A DNA stretch of 64,000 bases from Paenibacillus_AR mesotrionivorans (GTDB lineage: Bacteria; Bacillota; Bacilli; Paenibacillales; NBRC-103111): NCBI RefSeq assembly GCF_046098205.1, contig NZ_JBJURJ010000001.1, forward strand, positions 62,001 to 126,000. Direction: 5' to 3'. How positions within the stretch are numbered: the stretch's first letter is position 1; every line of letters starts with the position of its first letter. The notes beneath the pieces are model-generated. The model was not told the origin of the DNA, did no database searches, and saw only the letters and a list, made by a program, of their open reading frames with translations. Positions 34,668-42,109 of the stretch are shown here, piece by piece. A program made the position numbers and the translations under genes.

Positions 34668-35291
34668 ATGAGCAGGATTTCCAATCGGCAGCAAGCGATC
34701 CTCGAATTTATCAAGAATGAAGTCCGCGATAAAGGCTATCCCCCCTCCGTACGTGAGATTGGAGAAGCCGTTGGATTGGCATCCAGCTCTACTGTGCACG
34801 GACATCTCGAACGGCTGGAGAAGAAGGGCATGATCCGCCGCGACCCGACCAAACCCCGGGCCATTGAGATACTGGGGAGTGAAGATGAAGGTTTGGAGAT
34901 GTTCTCCCACTCCATCAAGCAGGTTCCGCTGGTGGGCAAGGTCACAGCCGGCGTTCCCATTACGGCTACAGAGAATATCGAAGGCTACTTCCCGCTACCT
35001 GCACATATGGTGCATGACGACCAGGTGTTTATGCTGAGCGTTATGGGCGAAAGCATGATCGATGCCGGCATCCGCGACGGGGATTTTGTAATCGTCAGGC
35101 AGCAGGCCAATGCCCATAACGGGGAAATTGTCGTAGCGATGACCGAAGAGGATGAAGCTACCGTCAAGCGCTTCTATAAGGAGAAGGATCATATCCGGCT
35201 GCAGCCGGAGAACCCCACCATGGAGCCGATCCGCTTGAAGAATGTTACCATATTAGGCAAGGTGATCGGACTCTTCCGGGATATTCATTAA
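34668..35291 (+). CDS. lexA: LexA SOS repressor
   Basis: A 207-residue repressor: winged helix-turn-helix (~1-65; TyrProProSerValArgGluIleGlyGlu), linker, and S24 self-cleaving domain. The cleavage site Ala94-Gly95 (ValThrAlaGlyVal), nucleophile Ser129 (GlyGluSerMet) and Lys167 (AlaThrValLysArg) are all present. ATG at 34668 follows GGAGTGATCAGA; a much longer in-frame extension covers the operator region and is not coding. It controls itself and yneA through the four boxes between them. Confidence 0.96.
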   Translation: MSRISNRQQAILEFIKNEVRDKGYPPSVREIGEAVGLASSSTVHGHLERLEKKGMIRRDPTKPRAIEILGSEDEGLEMFSHSIKQVPLVGKVTAGVPITATENIEGYFPLPAHMVHDDQVFMLSVMGESMIDAGIRDGDFVIVRQQANAHNGEIVVAMTEEDEATVKRFYKEKDHIRLQPENPTMEPIRLKNVTILGKVIGLFRDIH

Positions 35292-35310
35292 TCCGAACCC
35301 AACGCAGCAC

Positions 35311-35343
35311 AGCCGGCATTCCTGATGGAATTGCCGGCTTTTT
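35311..35343 (+). terminator. lexA terminator
   Basis: AGCCGGCA pairs with TGCCGGCT, followed by TTTTT, about 20 bases after the stop. Confidence 0.85.
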
Positions 35344-35366
35344 CGTCTGCATGGACAGCCCCTGCT

Positions 35367-35966
35367 TTATGAAAGCTGAAAAACTCCCCAAAGACCGAAA
35401 AATATGATCATCGCGCCGGAAATCCGGTACATCACCCTTTTCATCCCCCGGTCCAGCTTGGTCCGCAGCCACCCGGCGAAGAAGCTCAGAAAGCACCACC
35501 ACAAACCGGAGCCCAGACCAACACCAAGCACATAATCCAGCCCCCAACCGCTGCCTAGATCTGAATGGATAGCTGCATAGGCGCCTGCGTAGGCAATCCA
35601 CGTTCCCGGGTTGGCCAATGTCAGCAGCAGTATGGACAGGGCTCCCTCCCCTTTCAGATCCTTCTCCTCTCCTGCCAAATCAGCAGCAGCTTTCCAAGTA
35701 CGTAAGCCGATACCCACCAAATACATCCCGCCTGCAAGCTTTAGCGTCCAGGCCAATGGCCCTGCCTGCAGAAGAACGGCTGCAATACCGGCGCTGACGG
35801 CTGCGGCACAGATCATGTCGGCCAAGGCCACCCCCAGACCGGAAGCCAGTCCCTTTTTTAGGCCAAGCTTCAAGGTGCGCTGGAGGACCATCATCCCGAT
35901 GGGCCCGATTGGCGCGGCTACGGATATGCCCAAAAGCAAGCTCTTTACGAACAACACGCTTGGCAT
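35367..35966 (-). CDS. LysE/RhtB-family amino-acid exporter
   Basis: A 199-residue membrane protein with about six hydrophobic helices and the family opening motif AlaAlaProIleGlyProIleGly. Members export amino acids such as lysine, threonine or homoserine lactones. It starts three bases after the stop of an Lrp-type regulator, the usual partner for sensing an amino acid and switching on its exporter. Start ATG after GGAGGAG. The exported substrate is unknown. Confidence 0.85.
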   Translation of the reverse strand: MPSVLFVKSLLLGISVAAPIGPIGMMVLQRTLKLGLKKGLASGLGVALADMICAAAVSAGIAAVLLQAGPLAWTLKLAGGMYLVGIGLRTWKAAADLAGEEKDLKGEGALSILLLTLANPGTWIAYAGAYAAIHSDLGSGWGLDYVLGVGLGSGLWWCFLSFFAGWLRTKLDRGMKRVMYRISGAMIIFFGLWGVFQLS

Positions 35967-35969
35967 CCG

Positions 35970-36401
35970 CTACTCCTCCTTAACGCTTGACAACGCGATC
36001 ATGGTATTGGTTTTGATCACACCCGGAATTTGCTTCAGCCGCAGCGAAATCAATTCCTCCAGCTGTTTGGTGCTTCCTGTTGCTGTTTTTAGCAGATAAT
36101 CAAACTCTCCAGCAAGGTGGTGACATTCCAGAACCGCTTCCTCCTCCAGAATAGCAGCTTGGAATGCCGGTATATGCTCCGGTCGCTCCAGCGTAATGAA
36201 GATGAAGGCCAACAGCCCCAGCCCCATAAACTCTCTGTTCAGCTTCACCGTAAAACCGTCAATGCAGCCGCAGGCCTCCAGCTTGCGGATCCGCTCCGAC
36301 ACCGCAGGCAGAGACAGATGAATATGCTTGCTGATCTCCGAATGACTCATCCGCCCGTCTGTTTTCAGCAAATCAAGAATTTGCCGGTCCATCGCATCCA
36401 T
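35970..36401 (-). CDS. Lrp/AsnC-family transcriptional regulator
   Basis: 143 residues: N-terminal helix-turn-helix (AspArgGlnIleLeuAspLeuLeu ... LeuSerLeuProAlaValSerGluArgIle) and a C-terminal RAM effector-binding domain with GlyGluPheAspTyrLeuLeu. The start is ATG at 36401, eight bases after AAAGGAG; the GTG three codons upstream overlaps that site. First gene of a two-gene unit with the LysE-type exporter, which it probably regulates. Confidence 0.9.
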   Translation of the reverse strand: MDAMDRQILDLLKTDGRMSHSEISKHIHLSLPAVSERIRKLEACGCIDGFTVKLNREFMGLGLLAFIFITLERPEHIPAFQAAILEEEAVLECHHLAGEFDYLLKTATGSTKQLEELISLRLKQIPGVIKTNTMIALSSVKEE

Positions 36402-36564
36402 TTCTCCCACTCCTTTTTAAGCCTTATTGTACATAATGCTTAATATATTTTATATAGTTTTCAATTTTTCCGTTTTTAATAATGTATTTCTATCTCTCTA
36501 CATTATAATGTTCATCTAACTTCCCATTTTCTTCACTGCCGCTTTAAAAAGAAAGGCATCCACA

Positions 36565-36755
36565 GCTCTTACGGAACTGAGAAGCACTTAAAGGCGAAAA
36601 TTCGCGAGTCTACATTTCTTACGGAACTTAGCGACTGTTAGAAAGCAATTTCGCTCCCCAAGCAGGCAAAATAGCCCTGTAAGAGCTTCTGAGTTCCGTT
36701 AGGTTTCTTCCATTGCTTAATTTAGCCTCTAAGGGTCGCTGGGTTCCGTCAGATT
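36565..36755. repeat. Intergenic repeat element, copy 2 (array of ~25-bp units in both orientations)
   Basis: Two direct units (36569-36593 and 36619-36644; core TTACGGAACTnAGnnnCnnTTA) are followed by two inverted units (36679-36701 and 36725-36751; core TAAGnGnTnCTGnGTTCCGT). Spacing is ~50 bases between same-strand units. This is the same unit and nearly the same +,+,-,- layout as at 6600-6790. The rest of the 36402-36873 gap is A/T-rich with no gene seen. Confidence 0.75.
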
Positions 36756-36874
36756 TTCGTACATGCCTCGTACACGCCCAAATTCTGCCCCCAGCCCTAT
36801 AGCGCGACTGCCCATCACGGGAAAACCTCCGGCACATCATCAATCCCGCCAAGCGGTCTACAGAAGCTGCACAG

Positions 36875-36914
36875 AAAAAAGCCCCCGCCCTTTTGCCGAA
36901 GGCGGAAGCTTTTA
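36875..36914 (-). terminator. Terminator of the response-regulator gene
   Basis: Minus strand AAGCTTCCGCC, short loop, GGGCGGGGGCTT, then TTTTTT, about 10 bases after the stop. Confidence 0.75.
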
Positions 36915-36925
36915 TGTATGCCCTA

Positions 36926-37552
36926 TTAGCCGCTGTAATACTTGGACCGGACAAAGGTCTCAATGGCTTGAACCCGGCTGCGGACGCCCATCTTATCATA
37001 AATTCTCCGCTGGTAATTGTCGATGGACCGTTTGCTCATATGAATCTGGTCCGCAATCTGCTCTTGGGTATACCCTTTCATAATCATATTCATAATCGCC
37101 GCTTCTTCCGCATTCAGCTCTACCTCTACAGTGGTGAGAGGCTGTCTGCTGAGCAGCTGCAGGCCGCTCTGGGGGATCACCACATTGCCGGCAAGCACAC
37201 AGTAAATAATATGCTTGATGGTGTCCTGCTTCATTCCTTTGGAGATCACTCCGCTGGCATGAATCTCCAGGAATTTAGGCAGCAATGCCTCCGTCTCCAT
37301 CCCCGTAAAGATCACGATTTTGAGATCCGGGTATTCCTTCTTCAGAAGTTCGCAAACATCCGTGCCTGCCATATCGGGAAGCAAATAATCCAGCAGCACC
37401 AAATCCGGCTTTAAATCACCGACCACATTCAAACAATCCTGGCCGGTAGGGGCGATTCCGATGACTTGAATATCCTCCAGTTGCTCCAGCATAACCTTCG
37501 TCGCCTGAGCCATCAGAGGGTGATCATCCACGATTAAAATGGAATACGACAT
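36926..37552 (-). CDS. NarL/ComA-type response regulator (orphan)
   Basis: A 208-residue two-domain regulator. Receiver (~1-120): acidic pair ValAspAspHis, phospho-acceptor Asp in LeuLeuAspTyrLeuLeuPro, and Lys in SerLysGly. LuxR-type helix-turn-helix (~145-205): GlnGluGlnIleAlaAspGlnIleHisMetSerLysArgSerIleAspAsn. The HTH wording is closest to ComA among B. subtilis regulators. No histidine kinase is adjacent. Start ATG at 37552; 11 upstream in-frame residues are excluded. Confidence 0.85.
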   Translation of the reverse strand: MSYSILIVDDHPLMAQATKVMLEQLEDIQVIGIAPTGQDCLNVVGDLKPDLVLLDYLLPDMAGTDVCELLKKEYPDLKIVIFTGMETEALLPKFLEIHASGVISKGMKQDTIKHIIYCVLAGNVVIPQSGLQLLSRQPLTTVEVELNAEEAAIMNMIMKGYTQEQIADQIHMSKRSIDNYQRRIYDKMGVRSRVQAIETFVRSKYYSG

Positions 37553-37820
37553 TGTTTTCACCCGATTCAAATGGAATGCAATCACGATGCAATTATTTTA
37601 TGCATTGACTTTGCGTGACAATTACATGCTATGCAGTAAATATATCACGAAATTGACAAGAATGGGAGTGCCAATTTCATATTTATGTCGTTTTTTAAAA
37701 TATAAAATTATCCGCATTCATTTTCAACCGGATTCTTCACATAGAAGGCTCGAAGGGTTTTATCATACCAAATTTCAAAGGCGGGGCGCAATTGCAGAAA
37801 AAGGAAGTCCAGCAAAAAGT
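37553..37820. other. A/T-rich non-coding spacer
   Basis: About 270 bases upstream of the response regulator. It contains several TTGTCA and TTTTAT-like words that could serve as promoter elements, but no -35/-10 pair stands out. No gene seen. Confidence 0.4.
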
Positions 37821-37857
37821 AAAAAAAGCGTTATCCGCAAAGGGATACGCTTTTTTT
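37821..37857 (-). terminator. Terminator of the MFS gene
   Basis: Minus strand AGCGTATCC pairs with GGATAACGCT (one bulge), followed by seven T. Confidence 0.8.
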
Positions 37858-37880
37858 ATCACTTGGCCATAACGGGGCGC

Positions 37881-39089
37881 TTAAACCTTCACGGCAGTTG
37901 GGCGCACCTCTCTACGGCCGACACGCAGAGACAAACCAAAGCACAACAGCAGCACAATGCTTGCCAGGCTGTAAGGATAATTCACATTCAAGTCGAACAG
38001 CAATCCCGCGACAATGGGCCCCGCGATATTGCCAAGGCTGGTAAAGGCGGAGTTCAAGCCGGCGACATACCCCTGCTGATCCTTAGCCAGCATGGACATC
38101 TGGGTTCCGATTGCAGGCCGCAATATATCAATGGCCAGAAATACAATAAAGGTTACGGCAAAAATAAGCCAGAACTTATGGACAAATAGGGTCAGAAGAA
38201 TAAAGATCCCGGCGAAAAGCAGACATACGGAAATCACCCGTTTTTCTCCGAAGCGGTTTAATATCCAACTAAAGGCTGTTGCTTGCACTACTGCCCCGCT
38301 GATTGAACCAAAGGTAATGATAAACGCAATATCCTTCGGTCCAAACCCAAACTTATGATCGACGAACAATCCGAATACCGTTTCGAAGTTCGCCAGACCG
38401 AATGAAAGCACAAACACAATAATGAGGCTTAAAAAGTAGGGTTCACGGTAGGAGGACATCAATTGGTTCAAAAAACTGCTCCGTACCTGGGGCTTCTGAA
38501 TTTCTGAACCCTCCTCCTTACGCTCCGGCAAGGATTCCTTAAGCACGAATAAGGTAATACAGGCCGCTGCCAATCCGGCTGCTGCCGCGGAATAAAAAGG
38601 CACCCGGATTCCGAATTCAGAGATGTATCCCCCAATCCCCGGACCAATAATAAAACCTGTGGTGATTGAGGCATTAATATACCCCATCCCGGCAGCACGT
38701 TCCTCGTTGGTTGTTACATCTGCTGCATACGCCATAACCGCAGGCATAATCATCGCGGCACTGATGCCGCCAAGCATACGGGCGAGGAACAGCAGAAGCG
38801 TATCGCTTGCCAATCCGAACAATCCCTCCGAAAAAGCAAAAAGGACCATCCCTGACACAATCATCTTTTTTCTTCCGAATTGGTCAGAAAAACGTCCCGC
38901 CAAAGGCGAAAATAATAGCTGCGTTAATGAAAAGGCCGCCACTAATAGACCAACCGTGCTTCCCGTAATCCCCAAGTTATCCATATACTTGGGCATGATG
39001 GGAATGATCAGTCCTATACCGGTAAACACCAGGAACAGATTCAACATCAGGATGAGGATGGCTCCCCGTTTCTTCAACATAATCGACAT
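37881..39089 (-). CDS. MFS drug:proton antiporter (DHA1/NorA-like)
   Basis: 402 residues with twelve predicted helices. Motif A between helices 2 and 3 reads GlyArgPheSerAspGlnPheGlyArgLysLys, and the antiporter motif C region reads GlyPheIleIleGlyProGlyIleGlyGly. These mark a 12-helix drug exporter of the NorA/Bmr type. Start ATG at 39089 after TTGGAGGAAAAACGT. It lies 62 bases downstream of a TetR-family gene on the same strand, which probably controls it. Confidence 0.87.
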   Translation of the reverse strand: MSIMLKKRGAILILMLNLFLVFTGIGLIIPIMPKYMDNLGITGSTVGLLVAAFSLTQLLFSPLAGRFSDQFGRKKMIVSGMVLFAFSEGLFGLASDTLLLFLARMLGGISAAMIMPAVMAYAADVTTNEERAAGMGYINASITTGFIIGPGIGGYISEFGIRVPFYSAAAAGLAAACITLFVLKESLPERKEEGSEIQKPQVRSSFLNQLMSSYREPYFLSLIIVFVLSFGLANFETVFGLFVDHKFGFGPKDIAFIITFGSISGAVVQATAFSWILNRFGEKRVISVCLLFAGIFILLTLFVHKFWLIFAVTFIVFLAIDILRPAIGTQMSMLAKDQQGYVAGLNSAFTSLGNIAGPIVAGLLFDLNVNYPYSLASIVLLLCFGLSLRVGRREVRPTAVKV

Positions 39090-39151
39090 ACGTTTTTCCT
39101 CCAAAGATGTACGAAACATACTGAATTTTCATTCTAGATCTTCACAAAAAA

Positions 39152-39745
39152 TTAAGCGGTGGCTACACCGCGCAAAAAAACATCTATGGCCAGACGGTAC
39201 ATATCCAATGTTTCCTGCCGGCTCATGTTTCGGGTATGCTGACTCAACCCCAAAAAAAGGCTATCCAAAATAACAGCCAGCCCGTTAAGATCTAACCCCT
39301 GTAGCTCCCCGTTATCGATCCCCCGCTGGAGCAATTGCCGGTTAAAAGCCAGATAATCCTGGACAATTTCATGAATATGGTCTTCCACTTCCGTAGGCTT
39401 TTCGGTGTTGTTGTAGAATTCGTCTATCGCTTTGGTTAAAGGGTGATTCAACTGGTCCAATGCCAGATGATCCGCCAAACCGTATAACTTATCAACCACC
39501 GTGGGAAAATTTGGCTCTTTAACTAACCAGGTTTCCTCCCATTCCCGGTTCCAATCCTCAATTAAATAAAGGAACAGGCTTTCCTTGCTCTTAAAATGAT
39601 AATAAATGTTGCCGGCGCTGCAGGAGGTAGCCTTCACAATATCTTCAATAGAAGTAGCTTTATAGCCCTTTTGAATAAACAAGGCCCTGGACGCATCGGC
39701 GATTTTCTTCTTCGTCTGCTCGGTTTGCAGCTTTTTCTTATTCAC
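39152..39745 (-). CDS. TetR-family repressor
   Basis: About 197 residues. The N-terminal HTH has the family pattern SerIleGluAspIleValLysAlaThr ... AlaGlyAsnIleTyrTyrHisPheLysSerLysGlu; the C-terminal helices would bind ligand. I use GTG at 39745, six bases after TGAGG; GTG at 39757 is also possible. A perfect inverted repeat lies in its promoter, and the MFS exporter follows it, so it is probably an autoregulated drug-efflux repressor. Confidence 0.87.
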   Translation of the reverse strand: MNKKKLQTEQTKKKIADASRALFIQKGYKATSIEDIVKATSCSAGNIYYHFKSKESLFLYLIEDWNREWEETWLVKEPNFPTVVDKLYGLADHLALDQLNHPLTKAIDEFYNNTEKPTEVEDHIHEIVQDYLAFNRQLLQRGIDNGELQGLDLNGLAVILDSLFLGLSQHTRNMSRQETLDMYRLAIDVFLRGVATA

Positions 39746-39769
39746 GTACGGCCTCACCTCGGTTGCGGA

Positions 39770-39797
39770 ATAATACTGAACGTTTATTCAGTATTAT
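39770..39797. promoter_or_regulatory. Palindromic operator for the TetR-family repressor
   Basis: ATAATACTGAA and TTCAGTATTAT, perfect 11-bp arms around CGTTTA. It overlaps the -10 and the expected transcription start of the tetR promoter. Confidence 0.8.
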
Positions 39798-39821
39798 AGC
39801 CGGTATAGCTGATTCATGCAA
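39793..39821 (-). promoter_or_regulatory. Promoter of the tetR-MFS unit
   Basis: Minus strand TTGCAT (39821-39816), 17-base spacer, TATAAT (39798-39793). The -10 shares bases with the palindromic operator. Confidence 0.75.
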
Positions 39822-39830
39822 GCTTCAGTA

Positions 39831-39860
39831 AAGAAAAACACCCCGTCGGGGTGTTTATTT
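39831..39860 (-). terminator. Terminator overlapping the end of a small gene
   Basis: AAACACCCC and GGGGTGTTT form a 9-bp stem with a three-base loop. The minus-strand side ends TTTTTCTTT. The stem includes the stop codon of the 86-aa gene. Confidence 0.75.
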
Positions 39861-40115
39861 AGCCGGTTCTATGGTGAGCTCTACATTGGTTTGGTTGGTA
39901 GGCTCCAGTTGCTCCAGGTCCACCCAAAACACTGCGCGTTCCTTATCTTCATGTTCTTTCGCCAACCGGGCTGTTTCCATTTTTAAGCCGCTGTCGTGCA
40001 GCTCCTCCGGAGCGATGGCATCCTTCCCGTCAACAAAACCGGAGTACCGCTGGGGCTCAATATGGACCTTGATTTTGTCCCAGCCTTTGGCTTGGGCATA
40101 TTCAATGGGGTTCAT
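39855..40115 (-). CDS. Small hypothetical protein
   Basis: 86 residues, acidic and soluble, no signal or membrane segment. It begins AsnProIleGluTyrAlaGlnAlaLysGlyTrpAsp and has a predicted alpha/beta pattern. A good ribosome site (AAGGAGTGTGATCAGCT) precedes the ATG and a terminator follows, which supports a real gene. I do not recognise the family. It stands between tetR and glnA. Confidence 0.65.
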   Translation of the reverse strand: MNPIEYAQAKGWDKIKVHIEPQRYSGFVDGKDAIAPEELHDSGLKMETARLAKEHEDKERAVFWVDLEQLEPTNQTNVELTIEPAK

Positions 40116-40242
40116 AGCTGATCACACTCCTTACCCTTCTATACTCGCGAAAGAGGGGAGTTGAAACATGCGCTCAGTAGAAAAAGGACAAACAGGACTC
40201 CGTCTAGCGGAATCCTGCTCGCCCTTTTCTTACTTCTTTCCA

Positions 40243-41577
40243 TCAATAATGCGTCACGTACTGATCCCGTTCCCACTGGTGGATCTGGGTCCTATACATG
40301 TCCCATTCAATTTCCTTCAGCTCATAGAAGTATGCGGTGGCGTGTTCGCCCAGCGCATTGACGATGATATCGTTGCGGATCATCTCGCCAAGGGCTTCCT
40401 TCAGATCCATCGGCAAGCTGGGGATACCCTGCTCCTCCCGCTCTTCGTCGGTCATGACGTAGATGTTCCGGTCCACAGGAGCAGGCAGGGAGGTCTTGTG
40501 GCGGATGCCGTCCAGACCGGCAGCCAGCATAACGGCCAGCGCCAGGTATGGGTTGGCGGCTGGATCCGGGTTGCGGACCTCAACACGGGTGCTCAGGCCG
40601 CGGGATGCCGGGATACGGATCATCGGGCTGCGGTTGCTGGCGGACCAGGCTACATAACAAGGCGCTTCATAACCGGGCACCAGGCGCTTGTACGAGTTGA
40701 CAATCGGATTGGTGATGGCGGCCATTCCCTTGGCATGCTTCAGGATGCCGGCCATATAATAGCGGGCGTCGATGCTCAGGCCCAGCTTGTCCTTTTCATC
40801 GTAGAAAGCATTCTCGGAGCCCTTAAACAGGGATTGATGGCAGTGCATACCGGAGCCGTTCACCCCAAAAAGAGGTTTGGGCATAAAGGTGGCATGCAGT
40901 CCGTGTTGACGGGCTACCGTTTTCACCACCAGCTTGAAGGTCTGAATCTGGTCGGCTGCCTTCAAGGCATCGGCATATTTGAAGTCGATCTCATGCTGGC
41001 CTGGAGCCACCTCATGGTGGGATGCTTCGATTTCGAAGCCCATTTCCTCCAGAGTCAGTACGATCTCGCGACGGCAGTTTTCACCCAGATCCATCGGTGC
41101 CAGATCGAAATAACCGCCCTGGTCGTTCAGCTCTGTAGTGGGATTGCCCTTCTCGTCGGTTTTGAACAGGAAGAATTCCGGCTCAGGACCCACATTCATG
41201 GCGGTATATCCCATCTCCTCCGCTTCCTTCAGCATACGCTTAAGGATCCCGCGGGGGTCACCGGGGAACGGACGGCCGTCCGGCAGATAGATGTCGCAGA
41301 TCAGCCGTGCGATCCGGTCCTCGGCCACCCAAGGGAAAACCACCCAGGTGCTCAGATCCGGGTACAGGTACATGTCGGACTCTTCAATCCGCACGTAGCC
41401 TTCAATGGAGGAGCCGTCGAACATCATCTTGTTGTCAAGCGCTTTCTCAAGCTGGCTTAACGGAATTTCTACGTTCTTGATGACGCCCAGAAGATCGGTA
41501 AACTGCAGCCGGATAAACCGGACATTCTGTTCCTTGGCAATACGAAGAATGTCTTCTTTCGTGTAATTGGAATACAC
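40243..41577 (-). CDS. glnA: Glutamine synthetase, type I (GSI-alpha)
   Basis: 444 residues. Catalytic motifs: PheAspGlySerSerIleGluGlyTyr, ProGluProGluPhePhe, AlaProGlyGlnHisGluIle, GlyValAsnGlySerGlyMetHisCysHisGln and AsnArgSerPro. The adenylylation Tyr loop typical of GSI-beta is not evident, consistent with feedback-regulated GSI-alpha of Bacilli. It makes glutamine from glutamate and ammonia. GTG start at 41577 after GGGAGGAG. Second gene of a glnR-glnA operon. Confidence 0.96.
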   Translation of the reverse strand: MYSNYTKEDILRIAKEQNVRFIRLQFTDLLGVIKNVEIPLSQLEKALDNKMMFDGSSIEGYVRIEESDMYLYPDLSTWVVFPWVAEDRIARLICDIYLPDGRPFPGDPRGILKRMLKEAEEMGYTAMNVGPEPEFFLFKTDEKGNPTTELNDQGGYFDLAPMDLGENCRREIVLTLEEMGFEIEASHHEVAPGQHEIDFKYADALKAADQIQTFKLVVKTVARQHGLHATFMPKPLFGVNGSGMHCHQSLFKGSENAFYDEKDKLGLSIDARYYMAGILKHAKGMAAITNPIVNSYKRLVPGYEAPCYVAWSASNRSPMIRIPASRGLSTRVEVRNPDPAANPYLALAVMLAAGLDGIRHKTSLPAPVDRNIYVMTDEEREEQGIPSLPMDLKEALGEMIRNDIIVNALGEHATAYFYELKEIEWDMYRTQIHQWERDQYVTHY

Positions 41578-41612
41578 TCGAGTTCTCCTCCCTTATGTAC
41601 AATATGGCTGAA

Positions 41613-42023
41613 TCAATGAAAGAAGCGGGACAGCTCACCCTGAATCATGGATACCTGGCCGGGACGTTTGCCGCCGGTCATCAGCTGCTGCTTGAGCATC
41701 TTGTGAAGCTGGGAATCAGTGAGCTCCTTGCGCTTCACTTCCGTTTGCTCGTTTAATACGGTGGCTTCCTCGGAGGTTTGGTCCACAGGCAGAAGCACCT
41801 GCTTGATCCCCGCGATGTTAACACCCTTCTCAATCAAATCCTTAATCTGCAGTAGACGCTCCACATCATTAAAAGAATACAACCGCTGGTTGCCGCCTGT
41901 ACGGGCCGGCATAACCAGTTCGTGCTGCTCGTAATAACGGATTTGGCGAGCGGTTAAATCCGTCAGTTTCATCACGATACCAATGGGGAAAAGCGCCATA
42001 TTCCTGCGGATGTCATCACTCAT
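41613..42023 (-). CDS. glnR: GlnR nitrogen regulator (MerR family)
   Basis: 136 residues: MerR-type winged HTH (LeuThrAlaArgGlnIleArgTyrTyrGluGlnHisGluLeu) and a short C-terminal tail that senses feedback-inhibited glutamine synthetase in the family. It represses glnRA when nitrogen is plentiful. ATG at 42023 after GGGGTGATAAGGT. A consensus GlnR site and a promoter lie directly upstream. Confidence 0.95.
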   Translation of the reverse strand: MSDDIRRNMALFPIGIVMKLTDLTARQIRYYEQHELVMPARTGGNQRLYSFNDVERLLQIKDLIEKGVNIAGIKQVLLPVDQTSEEATVLNEQTEVKRKELTDSQLHKMLKQQLMTGGKRPGQVSMIQGELSRFFH

Positions 42024-42055
42024 ACCTTATCACCCCTGTGACACTTTATGTTATG

Positions 42056-42084
42056 ATCGTATCACTATAACAAGAACTTGTCAA
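42056..42084 (-). promoter_or_regulatory. glnRA promoter
   Basis: Minus strand TTGACA (42084-42079), 17-base spacer, TACGAT (42061-42056). Confidence 0.75.
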
Positions 42085-42088
42085 GTTG

Positions 42089-42105
42089 TGTTAGGTTTAA
42101 TTACA
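42089..42105. promoter_or_regulatory. GlnR/TnrA operator
   Basis: TGTTAGGTTTAATTACA fits TGTNA-N7-TNACA exactly. It lies five bases upstream of the -35, the place of the first glnRA operator in B. subtilis. It also overlaps the last bases before the ynbB stop codon (42110). No second good site was seen. Confidence 0.8.
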
Positions 42106-42109
42106 ATGG

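Noticed and set aside
40168..41460. 430-codon plus-strand frame opposite glnA, and similar long frames opposite hflX (43378-44799) and the S41 protease (57388-58698)
   Set aside because: They mirror well-supported genes in the complementary frame and show no family features or start signals.
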